DNA of 64,000 bases from CAVVUC01 sp963751395 (GTDB taxonomy: Bacteria > Verrucomicrobiota > Verrucomicrobiia > Chthoniobacterales > Chthoniobacteraceae). Positions 25,144-34,141 of the stretch are shown here, one piece after another. The stretch spans positions 372,001 through 436,000 of the forward strand of contig CAVVUC010000004.1 in assembly GCA_963751395.1 (NCBI GenBank), given 5' to 3'. The translations under genes were made by a program, and so were the position numbers. A model generated the notes under the pieces. It was given only the letters and a program-made list of their open reading frames with translations. It was not told the origin of the DNA and searched no databases. Positions within the stretch are counted from its first letter, which is position 1. The number at the start of each line of letters is the position of its first letter.

Positions 25144-26852
25144 AAAACCCCGCACGGGTCCTGCAAGATTGCTTCGACGGTTACTACGGCGAATTCATCG
25201 CAATCACGAACAGGGCGAAATCCCGTTTTGAGAAGCACGAATGGGCGGCGGTCATTTCGGACGCCGAGGAGCGCATCGGCCTTTATCATCATCATCTGGA
25301 TCTCATTGAAGCGCGGATGCGGGAACTCCTCGGAGAGCTCGTGCATGACTACGAGCTCTGGGAGATCCTCAAGGCAGAATACTGGAGGCCGTATCTCGGA
25401 AAATATCACGCCGATCTTGCGCTGATCTTTTTCTATTCGGTCATGCGACGGCTCTACGTCGAGACCGAAGAGTCGATCCAATACTCCGACGATGAAATCC
25501 ACACGCCGCAGAATGTGCTCGATCACCCGGGCCGGCAGCCGGTCAGGACCTATTTCGCCGATGCCGTGGCGCCGGAACTGATTCGCAGGATCGTCGGCGA
25601 TTTTTCCTTCAACGCAAAGTTCCTCGACCTCGAAACCGATGCCGCACTTGCCGCGCGGATGTTCCAAACGGAATTGGCGAATACCCTCGGATCCCAAAAA
25701 GTGGAACGCATCGAAATGCTCGAGCCGGCTTTTTTTCGAAATAAAGCGGCTTACCTGATGGGCCGGGTTGTTGCGGGCGACCGGCTCGTGCCGTTTGTGC
25801 TGGTGCTGCTGAACCACGACGACGGCATCGTGATCGACAGCGTGCTCAGCGATGAGCTGGACATGAGCTACGTGTTCACTTCCGCGCGCTCGAATTTCCA
25901 CGTTGATCCGGCGAACTATCGCGAAGTGCTCGCGTTTCTCGAATCCATCGCGCCGACCCGGCCAAGGGCCTACGTCTTCACCGCGATCGGGTTCATTCAT
26001 CCCGGAAAGCTCGAACTGGTTAAAGAATTGCGGCACCATCTCGCCACCACGCACGAGAAGTTTTGCACGGCGCGAGGCGTTCCCGGGACCGTGATGGCGG
26101 TTTTCGAACTGCCGACGTTCCGCTATGTTTTCAAGGTCATCCGCGACGTTTCAACGAAGGAAACCTTCCGTGGCAGACGGCACGTCGTGGGGCAATACTG
26201 GCGCGTTCACAGAATGGATCGCGTCGGACGGATGCTCGACATCATGACCTTCCACAATCTGCGATTTGCGCGCCAGACTTTCGATGAAGCGCTTCTCGCG
26301 GAACTGCTCCGCGACGCCCCGTCCAGCGTCTGGACCGAAAATGGCGAAGTCGTCTTCCGCTACCTCTACGCCGAGCGCCAGATCGCGCCGCTCGACGTTT
26401 ACCTTGCCGATCCGGACATCGCGCCCGAGGCCAAATCACGCGCCGTGATCGACTACGGCCACGCGATCAAGGACCTTGCGGCAGCCGGCATTTTCGTCGG
26501 CGATTACATGCCAAAGAATTTCGGCGTGAACCGCTTCGGCCGCGTGATTCTTTACGACTACGACGACCTCGACGACATCGTGAACTGGAATTTCCGCAGG
26601 ATGCCGGAGCCGCCCGAATGGGCCGAGATGCTGCCTTACGAGGACTGGCTGAGCAAAGACGACACCGACGTTTTTCCCGAGCATGACTTTCGCATTTTCA
26701 CCGTGCCCGGCCACGAACGGCAGACTTTCATGGACCATCACGCCGACTTGATCGCGCCGGATTTCTGGAACCGGATCAAAGGCGAACTCCAGGCCGGCCA
26801 GGTTCCCGACTTCTGCGCGTATCCCGAGGAGCGCCGGCTCCGGCGGGAGTAA
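25140..26852 (+). CDS. aceK: Isocitrate dehydrogenase kinase/phosphatase
   Basis: The 570 aa product, close to the 578 aa of E. coli AceK, phosphorylates and dephosphorylates isocitrate dehydrogenase to steer carbon into the glyoxylate shunt. The N-terminal regulatory half includes EYWRPYLGKYHADLALIFFY. The kinase half has the ATP Lys in FELPTFRYVFKVIRD (about 330), GDYMPKNFGVNRFGRVILYD with the catalytic Asp pair YDYDD (about 471-475), and DVFPEHDFRIF then FMDHHADLIAPDFW at the C-terminus. No icd gene is in the window. AceK is best known in Proteobacteria, so this may be an old transfer. Confidence 0.96.
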   Translation: MKNPARVLQDCFDGYYGEFIAITNRAKSRFEKHEWAAVISDAEERIGLYHHHLDLIEARMRELLGELVHDYELWEILKAEYWRPYLGKYHADLALIFFYSVMRRLYVETEESIQYSDDEIHTPQNVLDHPGRQPVRTYFADAVAPELIRRIVGDFSFNAKFLDLETDAALAARMFQTELANTLGSQKVERIEMLEPAFFRNKAAYLMGRVVAGDRLVPFVLVLLNHDDGIVIDSVLSDELDMSYVFTSARSNFHVDPANYREVLAFLESIAPTRPRAYVFTAIGFIHPGKLELVKELRHHLATTHEKFCTARGVPGTVMAVFELPTFRYVFKVIRDVSTKETFRGRRHVVGQYWRVHRMDRVGRMLDIMTFHNLRFARQTFDEALLAELLRDAPSSVWTENGEVVFRYLYAERQIAPLDVYLADPDIAPEAKSRAVIDYGHAIKDLAAAGIFVGDYMPKNFGVNRFGRVILYDYDDLDDIVNWNFRRMPEPPEWAEMLPYEDWLSKDDTDVFPEHDFRIFTVPGHERQTFMDHHADLIAPDFWNRIKGELQAGQVPDFCAYPEERRLRRE

Positions 26853-26957
26853 GGGCGTCTCGCAGACGGGCATGGAAATGCGTGGTGAGATTTAAGCAGG
26901 GAGCCCCGGCCTTTTTTACGTGCTATTTGCTCCCGCCGTTTTTATAAACGCGGCTTT

Positions 26958-28067
26958 ATGACGCCCTCCCTGCCTCAACAAGTCCTCGAACAAATTCGAG
27001 GCTCCCACAGCCGCCTCGCGAAATCGAAAGTCCTCGTCGGGTTCGACGGGTTCGTGGACACGATCCTGCATGTCGTCCACAAGCGTGAATCCGCTGCAAA
27101 ATACGTGCGCAAAACGCAGATGCGCGACTTCGCCAAACGCATCGACGCCGCAGCCGGGCACAGTGCCAACTTCGAGTTTGTCACGCAGATGATCAAGCTC
27201 GGCGGAAACGGCCCGATCATGGCCAATGCGCTCGGCAGCTACGGCGCGCCGGTGACTTACATCGGCAGCCTCGGGTCGCCGAACATCCACCCGGTGTTCG
27301 CAGATTTCGCAAAGCGGGCAAAGGTCATCTCGATCGCGGAACCTGGCTACACCGACGCGATCGAGTTCGACGACGGCAAGCTGATGTGCGGCAAACACGA
27401 CAGCCTGAAGCAGGTTACCTGGCCGAACATTTTGAAGCATCTGCCCGGGCCAAAATTGCTCAAGACGATTTCCGAATCCTCGCTCATTGCCGCCGTCAAT
27501 TGGACCATGCTCCCGCACATGGGCGCGATCTTTCAAAAGCTGCTCACAACGATTGCTCCTAAGTTGAAGGGCGAAAAGCGCTGGCTGTTCCTCGATCTCG
27601 CCGATCCCGCAAAGCGCACGAGCAAGGACATCGTGACCGTGCTGAAACAGATTTCGAAATTTCAAAAACATTTCAAAGTGATCCTCGGCCTGAACCTTGC
27701 CGAGAGCCGCCAGATCGGCGACGTGCTGGGCATCGCGTTGACCGGTGATTCTCACGCAGACGTGACCGAGCACGCGGCGCTGATTCGCGGGAAACTGAAA
27801 ATCGAAACCGTCGTCATTCATCCGACCAGCTTCGCAGCGGCAGCGGATGCAAACGGCGCGACGCATGTCGTCGGTCCGTTCACCGCGAAACCAAAAATCA
27901 CCACCGGCGCTGGCGACCATTTCAATGCCGGCTTTTGCATCGGCCGGCTGCTGGGCGGCGACCTCGCAACGAGCTTGCAGATTGGCGTCGCGACATCGGG
28001 CTACTACGTGCGCCACGCAAAGAGTCCGAGCCTCGCGGAGCTTGAGAAGTTTCTCCAAACGCTCTGA
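26958..28067 (+). CDS. PfkB-family carbohydrate kinase
   Basis: The 369 aa product has the PfkB N-terminal Gly motif region GGNGPIMANALGSYGAPVTY (about 80) and the C-terminal signature TTGAGDHFNAGFCIGRL (about 315-331) with the catalytic Asp in GAGD. FDGFVDTILHVVHKRES at the start would form part of the sugar site. The substrate cannot be told; family members act on ribose, fructose, adenosine and others. It stands alone, 105 bp after aceK and 52 bp before nuoH, on the same strand. Confidence 0.9.
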   Translation: MTPSLPQQVLEQIRGSHSRLAKSKVLVGFDGFVDTILHVVHKRESAAKYVRKTQMRDFAKRIDAAAGHSANFEFVTQMIKLGGNGPIMANALGSYGAPVTYIGSLGSPNIHPVFADFAKRAKVISIAEPGYTDAIEFDDGKLMCGKHDSLKQVTWPNILKHLPGPKLLKTISESSLIAAVNWTMLPHMGAIFQKLLTTIAPKLKGEKRWLFLDLADPAKRTSKDIVTVLKQISKFQKHFKVILGLNLAESRQIGDVLGIALTGDSHADVTEHAALIRGKLKIETVVIHPTSFAAAADANGATHVVGPFTAKPKITTGAGDHFNAGFCIGRLLGGDLATSLQIGVATSGYYVRHAKSPSLAELEKFLQTL

Positions 28068-28119
28068 CCGGCCGGGCAATATCGGTTGAAGAATGGGCAA
28101 CGGATAGCTTGCCGCCGTC

Positions 28120-29364
28120 ATGCGTTTCTGGCGTGATGTGGCGCTCCTCGCTCTCCCTATTTTCATGAAAGACTGGCTCGACCAAGCCCCCATCATCGCA
28201 AAACAGTTTTTGCTCTCGACGCTCGCCGGGTGGCCGTTCTCGCTGCCGGAATGGTGCCTTCAGGTCATCTCGGTCTTCATCAACATCGCCGCCGTGCTCG
28301 GCATTTTTCTCACGCTCTTCGCGCTCATTTCGGTCATGGAGCGGAAAATCCTCGCGCGCATCCAGAACCGGTACGGACCGAATCGCGTCGGGCCGTTCGG
28401 CCTGTTCCAGCCTGTTGCGGACGGAATCAAGATGCTGATCAAGGAGGACATCGTGCCGCATCAGGCCGATGCGGTGCTGCATTTTCTTGCGCCGATCATG
28501 ATGGTTGCGCCGACGATTCTTTCGCTCGGTGTGATTCCGTACGGGCGGAACATGACAGCGTTCTCCATCGACGGCGGCATCCTCTTTTTCTTCGCCGTCG
28601 GCTCCGCCACGGAACTCGCGGTGTTCATGGCCGGCTGGGCAAGCAACAACAAATACTCGATGCTCGGCGCGATGCGCGCGATCGCGCAGATGGTGAGCTA
28701 CGAGCTTCCGCTCGTCGTCGCGACGCTGCCGGTCGTGATGATCGTCGGTTCGCTTTCGCCCGACGCGATCGTCGCGGCGCAGGGCGGCTACGCATTTGGC
28801 GTGCTGCCGCATTGGTTCGTCCTCACACCGTGGGGTGCGGTGGCGTTCGTGCTTTTCTTCATCGCCGGTCTTGTCGAGTCGAACCGCACGCCGTTCGATC
28901 TGCCCGAGGGCGAGTCGGAAATCATCGCCGGTCACATGATCGAGTACTCCGGTTTCAAATACGCCACGTTTTTCATGGCGGAGTATTTCGGCATGTTCGC
29001 CGTCAGCGGCATGGCGGTGACGCTCTTTCTCGGCGGCTGGCAGGCGCCGGTCGGCTTCCTCGATTTCATCCCGTCCTACGTCTGGTTCTTCTCGAAGCTC
29101 TCGGTGCTCCTGTTTACGTTCATCTGGATTCGCGGAACCCTGCCGCGCCTCCGCGTGGATCAGGTGTTGGGCTTCGCCTGGAAATTCATGCTGCCGATGG
29201 GCTTCGCCTGCATCATCGCCGCCGCTGTCTATCATTACGGCGCGCGCGGCGGAGCCGGCTGGCTCTGGTCGCTGGCGGTTGTCGCGACGACATGGTTCGC
29301 GCTGGACCGGGTCCTCGACACGCGCAAAAAACTGGCAACCCGCGTTTACCGTTTCGCCGAATGA
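28120..29364 (+). CDS. nuoH: NADH-quinone oxidoreductase subunit H
   Basis: The 414 aa product (usually 320-400) is the membrane subunit joining the peripheral arm to the proton-pumping arm and forming much of the quinone tunnel. The hallmark ERKILARIQNRYGPNRVGP (about 74) is followed by FGLFQPVADGIKMLIKEDI. NRTPFDLPEGESEIIAGHMIEYSG and FLGGWQ also match. The ATG at 28165 (MKDWLDQAP) is an alternative start; neither has a clear ribosome binding site. It overlaps nuoJ by 4 bp. NuoI, which normally lies between H and J, is absent. Confidence 0.97.
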   Translation: MRFWRDVALLALPIFMKDWLDQAPIIAKQFLLSTLAGWPFSLPEWCLQVISVFINIAAVLGIFLTLFALISVMERKILARIQNRYGPNRVGPFGLFQPVADGIKMLIKEDIVPHQADAVLHFLAPIMMVAPTILSLGVIPYGRNMTAFSIDGGILFFFAVGSATELAVFMAGWASNNKYSMLGAMRAIAQMVSYELPLVVATLPVVMIVGSLSPDAIVAAQGGYAFGVLPHWFVLTPWGAVAFVLFFIAGLVESNRTPFDLPEGESEIIAGHMIEYSGFKYATFFMAEYFGMFAVSGMAVTLFLGGWQAPVGFLDFIPSYVWFFSKLSVLLFTFIWIRGTLPRLRVDQVLGFAWKFMLPMGFACIIAAAVYHYGARGGAGWLWSLAVVATTWFALDRVLDTRKKLATRVYRFAE

Positions 29365-29846
29365 ACACACTCGCCTTCATTGCCATCTCGATCATCGTGC
29401 TCACCGGCGCTCTGGCAGCGGCGACCCTTCCGAAGCTCATCCACGCGGCGCTCAGTGTCGCGGTCGCCTTCGTCGGCGTGGCGGCGTTTTATTTTTCACT
29501 CGGCGCGGAGTTTGTCGGCCTCGTTCAAGTGCTGGTTTATGTCGGAGCGGTCGCGGTGCTGATTGTGTTCACGATTCTGCTGACCGGCGAGGGCGAGAAA
29601 GCGGAGACCGGCAAGGTCAACTGGGGCGGCATCGCTGCGGCGCTCGCCGTCTTCGCCGGACTGTTGTGGACGATTCTCAAGTCGCCTTCGCTGATGCACG
29701 CGGTTCCGCATGCCGAAGCAATCACCGTCAAGCGCATCGGCGAAGTGCTGATGACCGATTACGTCTGGCCGCTTCAGGCGGTTGGACTCGTGCTGACCGC
29801 CGCGCTGATCGGCGCGCTGATTCTCGTTTTGGAGGAAAAACGATGA
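29361..29846 (+). CDS. nuoJ: NADH-quinone oxidoreductase subunit J
   Basis: The 161 aa product has five hydrophobic helices. The TM3 region FVGLVQVLVYVGAVAVLIVF is the conserved NuoJ segment involved in conformational coupling. The start ATG overlaps the nuoH stop (ATGA) and the stop overlaps nuoK. Length and order are typical for bacterial complex I. Confidence 0.96.
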   Translation: MNTLAFIAISIIVLTGALAAATLPKLIHAALSVAVAFVGVAAFYFSLGAEFVGLVQVLVYVGAVAVLIVFTILLTGEGEKAETGKVNWGGIAAALAVFAGLLWTILKSPSLMHAVPHAEAITVKRIGEVLMTDYVWPLQAVGLVLTAALIGALILVLEEKR

Positions 29847-30157
29847 CACCGACTCTCGTCTCCTGCCTCGTCGTCTCCGCCGCGCTGTTCACTCTCGGAC
29901 TTTCCGCCGCACTGAGCCGGCGTCACGCAATCTTCATTTTGATCGGCATCGAACTCATGCTCACCGCGGCGAATCTCAACTTCATCGCGTTCTGGAAGTT
30001 CGGACCCCAAACACAACAGGCGACGGGCGTGCTTTTCGCGATCTTCTCCATCGCCATCGCCGCAGCCGAAGCCGCCGTTGGCCTCGCGCTCGTGATCGCC
30101 GTCTATCGCCATCGTCGCACGACTCACGTGGATCAACTGGACACGCTCAAAGGATGA
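29843..30157 (+). CDS. nuoK: NADH-quinone oxidoreductase subunit K
   Basis: The 104 aa product has three TM helices. The conserved membrane glutamates are present: IGIELMLTAANLNFIAF (TM2 Glu) and IAAAEAAVGLALVIAVYRH (TM3 Glu). GGAGG precedes the ATG at 29843. It overlaps nuoJ and nuoL by 4 bp each. Confidence 0.97.
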   Translation: MTPTLVSCLVVSAALFTLGLSAALSRRHAIFILIGIELMLTAANLNFIAFWKFGPQTQQATGVLFAIFSIAIAAAEAAVGLALVIAVYRHRRTTHVDQLDTLKG

Positions 30158-32127
30158 CACCCTGGATCGTCTCCCATCTCTGGCTGATTCCGGCGGCGCC
30201 TCTTGCAGCATCGGCGCTGATCATTGCCCTTGGAGGATCGCGACGCGGTCCGGCGGCGGGTCTTGCGATTCTCGGACAAGTCGTCGCGCTGGCGTTGGCC
30301 GTCGCTGCTTTTCTTCCGACGCTACAGACGCCCGGCTGGCGGGAGTGGCACAATTTCGACTGGTTCACCTTCGGCGACTCGGCGCTGCGCATCGGCTGGG
30401 TGCTCGATCCGCTCACCGCCGCGATGTGCTTGATGATCACGCTCGTGGGGCTGTGCATCTTCGTTTTCAGCGTTGGCTACATGGCGGAGGACAAGAACTT
30501 CGCGCGCTTCTTCGCGTATCTCTCGTTCTTCTCCGCGGCGATGCTGGGCGTCGTGATCTCCAACAGCCTGCTGCTGCTCTTTGTCTGCTGGGAGCTCGTC
30601 GGGCTCGCTTCGTATCTGCTTATCGGTTTTTGGATTCACAAACCGAGCGCCGCGGCTGCGGCGAAGAAGGCGTTCGTCACAACGCGCATCGGCGACATCG
30701 GGTTTTTCATCGGGATTCTCTGGCTCTATCGCGACAGCGGTACACTCCTTTTTTACGACGGTGGCAAAGGCTGTCTTGAAAGCGCGGGTCTCGCCATGAT
30801 CGCGGCGAGTTCGACGTTCATCGCACTGCTCATCTTCTGCGGAGCCGTCGGAAAATCCGGCCAGTTCCCGCTCCACGTCTGGCTGCCCGACGCGATGGAA
30901 GGCCCGACGCCGGTCAGCGCGCTCATCCACGCGGCGACGATGGTTGCGGCGGGCGTGTTCCTCGTCGCGCGGGTGTATCCGATCTTTTCTGTCGGCGCGA
31001 TCGATCACGTCACGCCATCGCTTACGGTGGTCGTCTGGATCGGCGTCATCACCGCGCTCATGGCCTCGCTCATCGCCGTCGCGCAGGCCGACATCAAACG
31101 CATTCTCGCCTACTCGACCGTCTCGCAGCTCGGCCTGATGATGGTCTCGCTCGGCGTCGGCGGAGTCGCCGCGGGCATCATGCATCTGCTGGCGCACGGC
31201 TTTTTCAAAGCGCTGCTCTTCCTTGGTTCCGGCTCGGTGATTCATGCGTGCCATCACGAGCAGGACATTCGAAAAATGGGCGGCCTGGGGAAGCTCATGC
31301 CTGCGACGTTTTTGACCTACGCAGTCGGCATGATGGCGCTGAGCGGCGTGCCGCTCTTCTTCTGCGGCGCGTGGACGAAGGAGGAAATCCTGCACGCCAC
31401 AAAGTACTGGCCTGTGTCGCAGGCGCCCTACTACCTCATGCTCGCGGGCGTGTTCCTGACCGCACTGTACATGTCGCGGCAGATGGCTTACGTGTTCTTC
31501 GGCGAGCGCCGGCACTCTTCCCAACACGCCCACGAAAGCCCGGCGGTCATGACGCTGCCGCTGATCGTGCTCGCGCTCGGCACGGTGCTGCTCAGTCTCG
31601 TGCTCACGACCGCCTGGCCGTGGCTCGACGGTTATCTCACCGGCGAGCACGTCGAGTTCGAATTCGGCAAGCTCATCCAGCCGATCCTGTTTCTCTCGCT
31701 CGCGCTCGTGGTCGCGGGCTTTGTCGCCGGCGCAGCGATTTACCGGGGAGCCGGCGAGGTCGATCCGCTCGAACGCTCGATGCCGCCCCTTTTCCGTTTC
31801 CTCGAAAACAAGATGTGGCTCGACGAGCTTTACGAGAAGACCGTGCTCGCGGCGAGTTGGATGGCGGCGCGCGTGTCGCACTGGCTGGATCGTTTTGTCT
31901 GGGACGGCCTGGTGCGCTTCGTTGCCGCCCTCGGCCAGTGCGTGGCCCACAACACCGCCAACTTCGACGAAGGCGGCATCAACGCCGGTGTCGATCAGGG
32001 CTGCGACCGCTCGCAGGCTTTCGGGCGTGCGATGTCCTCGTGGCATTCCGGCCAGGTCCAAATCTATCTGCGCGCTGTCGGCCTCGGCATGCTCGCGATG
32101 CTTCTGCTTTACCTATGGCTGGCATGA
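30154..32127 (+). CDS. nuoL: NADH-quinone oxidoreductase subunit L
   Basis: The 657 aa product is the distal antiporter-like subunit, slightly longer than E. coli NuoL (613). TM5 Glu is in LFVCWELVGLASYLLIGFW and TM7 Lys in GAVGKSGQFPLHVWLPDAME (about 233); HAATMVAAGVF and the TM12 acid region are present. The C-terminal part carries the long amphipathic lateral helix (residues about 545-610, around LENKMWLDELYEKTV) and a final anchor helix (LGMLAMLLLYLWLA). The extra length lies in the C-terminal third, which matters if an additional NuoM must be bridged. It overlaps nuoK and nuoM by 4 bp. Confidence 0.97.
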   Translation: MTPWIVSHLWLIPAAPLAASALIIALGGSRRGPAAGLAILGQVVALALAVAAFLPTLQTPGWREWHNFDWFTFGDSALRIGWVLDPLTAAMCLMITLVGLCIFVFSVGYMAEDKNFARFFAYLSFFSAAMLGVVISNSLLLLFVCWELVGLASYLLIGFWIHKPSAAAAAKKAFVTTRIGDIGFFIGILWLYRDSGTLLFYDGGKGCLESAGLAMIAASSTFIALLIFCGAVGKSGQFPLHVWLPDAMEGPTPVSALIHAATMVAAGVFLVARVYPIFSVGAIDHVTPSLTVVVWIGVITALMASLIAVAQADIKRILAYSTVSQLGLMMVSLGVGGVAAGIMHLLAHGFFKALLFLGSGSVIHACHHEQDIRKMGGLGKLMPATFLTYAVGMMALSGVPLFFCGAWTKEEILHATKYWPVSQAPYYLMLAGVFLTALYMSRQMAYVFFGERRHSSQHAHESPAVMTLPLIVLALGTVLLSLVLTTAWPWLDGYLTGEHVEFEFGKLIQPILFLSLALVVAGFVAGAAIYRGAGEVDPLERSMPPLFRFLENKMWLDELYEKTVLAASWMAARVSHWLDRFVWDGLVRFVAALGQCVAHNTANFDEGGINAGVDQGCDRSQAFGRAMSSWHSGQVQIYLRAVGLGMLAMLLLYLWLA

Positions 32128-33590
32128 CGACCTGGCTCATTCTTACGCCGCTCGCCGGCGCGCTCGTCACCAGCGCCTTGCCGCGTTCGCTCGCCCGCGC
32201 GACCGCGTTCCTCTTCACCACCGCCGCCGCGCTCGTCGCGATCTTGATGTGGCGTGGATTCGATCCCGCGGTGGCCGGATTGCAAATGGCGAGTCAGTGC
32301 GCGTGGATTCCGGCGCTGCATACGGACTACTTCGTCGGTGTCGATGGGCTGAGCATGTTGCTCGTCCTGCTCACCGCGCTCGTCGTTCCGTTCGCCTTTT
32401 CCGCTCAGAAAATGGAGAAGCCGTTTTACGCGCTCATGCTCTTCATGCAGTCCGCGCTCTTCGGCACGTTCACGGCGCAGAATTTCCTGCTCTGGTTCCT
32501 GTTCTACGAGGCCAGCCTGCTGCCGGCGTTCCTGCTCATCAAAATCTGGGGCGGAGAAAACCGCGACCGGGCGGCCACGAAGTTCTTCGTTTACACATTC
32601 CTCGGCAGCGTCGCGATGCTGCTCGCGTTCCTCGCCATCTACCTCAAGACCGGCACGTTCGATTTTGCGAAGCTCGCCGAGTTGGGAAAAACCGGACTCC
32701 TCACGGGAAACCTCGCTTGGTTCGCGTTCGCCGGAATCTTCCTCGGGCTCGCGGTGAAAGTGCCGGTGTTCCCTTTCCACACGTGGCTGCCCGACGCGTA
32801 CACGAGCGCGCCCACGGGCGTGTCGATGGTGCTCACCGGTGTGCTTTCGAAGATGGGCGTGTATGGCTTCATCCGGCTCCTGCTGCCGCTCTTCCCGCAT
32901 GAAATCAAGGTTCTCGGCCCGTGGCTGCTCGGGCTCGCGGTGGCGTCCATCGTGTTTGCATCTCTCGCCGCATGGGCGCAGTCGGACTTGAAACGGCTGA
33001 TCGCGTATCTCTCCATCAACCATCTCGGCTATTGCATGCTCGGCTTGTTCGCCGCTGCGACCGCGACGGCTCGCCCGTCGGCTGACATGTCGGCGGCATT
33101 GAGCGGCGTGTTCATGCAAATCTTCAGCCACGGCCTCACCGCGGCGGCGCTCTTCTATTTCGCCGGCCTGCTCGAACAGCGGCGCGGCCAGCGCGGACTT
33201 GCCGACTTCGGCGGCCTGATGCAGCGGACGCCTTCGCTCTGCGGCTGGATGAGCGTGGCGATGTTCTCGTCGCTCGGCCTGCCGGGGCTGAATGGTTTCA
33301 TTGGCGAGTTTTTGATTTTCAAAGGCGCGTTCTCTCTCGCGACCGTGGCCAGTGCGATTTCCGTGATCGGCCTGCTCGTCACAGCCGTCGCCCTGCTCCG
33401 CGCGATGCAGGCGTTGTTCAGCGGGCCGCTCGCCGGGAGTTGCAGCGCCTTTTCCGATCTCGGGCTGGGTGAAAAAATGATCGTTCTTCCAGTCTCGGCG
33501 CTGATGCTGTGGATCGGCGTCGCGCCGCAGTTCTTGTTCAACATCATCAACACAACCGTCGTGCAAATGACGCGGTTGCTCGCCCAATGA
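32124..33590 (+). CDS. nuoM: NADH-quinone oxidoreductase subunit M (first copy)
   Basis: The 488 aa antiporter-like subunit retains all key charges: TM5 Glu in FYEASLLPAFLLIKIWG (about 129), TM7 Lys in GLAVKVPVFPFHTWLPDAY (about 212), TM8 Lys in GVLSKMGVYGFIR, and TM12 Glu in GLNGFIGEFLIFKG. The ATG at 32124 overlaps the nuoL stop; an ATG 9 bp upstream (MAG) is possible. Unusually the next overlapping gene is not nuoN but an ORF6N gene. Confidence 0.97.
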   Translation: MTTWLILTPLAGALVTSALPRSLARATAFLFTTAAALVAILMWRGFDPAVAGLQMASQCAWIPALHTDYFVGVDGLSMLLVLLTALVVPFAFSAQKMEKPFYALMLFMQSALFGTFTAQNFLLWFLFYEASLLPAFLLIKIWGGENRDRAATKFFVYTFLGSVAMLLAFLAIYLKTGTFDFAKLAELGKTGLLTGNLAWFAFAGIFLGLAVKVPVFPFHTWLPDAYTSAPTGVSMVLTGVLSKMGVYGFIRLLLPLFPHEIKVLGPWLLGLAVASIVFASLAAWAQSDLKRLIAYLSINHLGYCMLGLFAAATATARPSADMSAALSGVFMQIFSHGLTAAALFYFAGLLEQRRGQRGLADFGGLMQRTPSLCGWMSVAMFSSLGLPGLNGFIGEFLIFKGAFSLATVASAISVIGLLVTAVALLRAMQALFSGPLAGSCSAFSDLGLGEKMIVLPVSALMLWIGVAPQFLFNIINTTVVQMTRLLAQ

Positions 33591-34141
33591 GCAAGGCAAT
33601 CGTTTCGATCTCATCGTTGGCGCAGCGGATCCTCTTTCTACGAGGACAGAAGGTGCTGTTGAGCCAGGACCTCGCCTCGCTTTATGGGGTGACCGTCAGC
33701 GCGCTGACGCAGGCCATGAGGCGAAATGCAAAACGCTTTCCAAAAGACTTCGTGTTTCTCCTTACGGCTGAGGAAGTTGCAATCTTGAAATCACAGATTG
33801 TGATTTCAAGTTGGGGCGGACTTCGCCGCGCCAGGCCCTATGCTTTCACCGAACAAGGCGTGGCGATGCTCTCCAGTGTGTTGAACAGCGAGCGAGCGGT
33901 CCGGGTGAACATCGCGATCATGCGGACCTTCGTGAAGCTGAGGGAAGCTCTGGATACAAATCATGAGTTGGCGAAAAAATTTGCCGCTCTGGAAAAGCGC
34001 GTGGGCAAACACGACTCGGAGATCGCCGCCATCATCGATGCGATCCGGCAGTTGATGCTTCCCCCGGAACAACCGGAGCGCGAAATCGGATTCCATGTGC
34101 GCGAGACATCGCCGCGCTATCGCACAAGAAAATCTTCATGA
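33587..34141 (+). CDS. ORF6N-domain DNA-binding protein embedded in the nuo cluster
   Basis: The 184 aa product starts MSKAIVSISSLAQRILFLRG. The ORF6N domain (about 8-95) shows VLLSQDLASLYGVTVSALTQ, RFPKDFVFLLTAEE and RPYAFTEQGVAMLSSVL. A helical/coiled-coil tail follows (NHELAKKFAALEKRVGKHDS). ORF6N/KilA-N proteins are phage- and mobile-element-associated DNA binders. Its start overlaps the nuoM stop and its stop overlaps the nuoM2 start, both as ATGA, so it is translated within the complex I operon. No function in respiration is known. It is either an acquired passenger that fits the operon exactly or a recruited regulator. Confidence 0.92.
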   Translation: MSKAIVSISSLAQRILFLRGQKVLLSQDLASLYGVTVSALTQAMRRNAKRFPKDFVFLLTAEEVAILKSQIVISSWGGLRRARPYAFTEQGVAMLSSVLNSERAVRVNIAIMRTFVKLREALDTNHELAKKFAALEKRVGKHDSEIAAIIDAIRQLMLPPEQPEREIGFHVRETSPRYRTRKSS

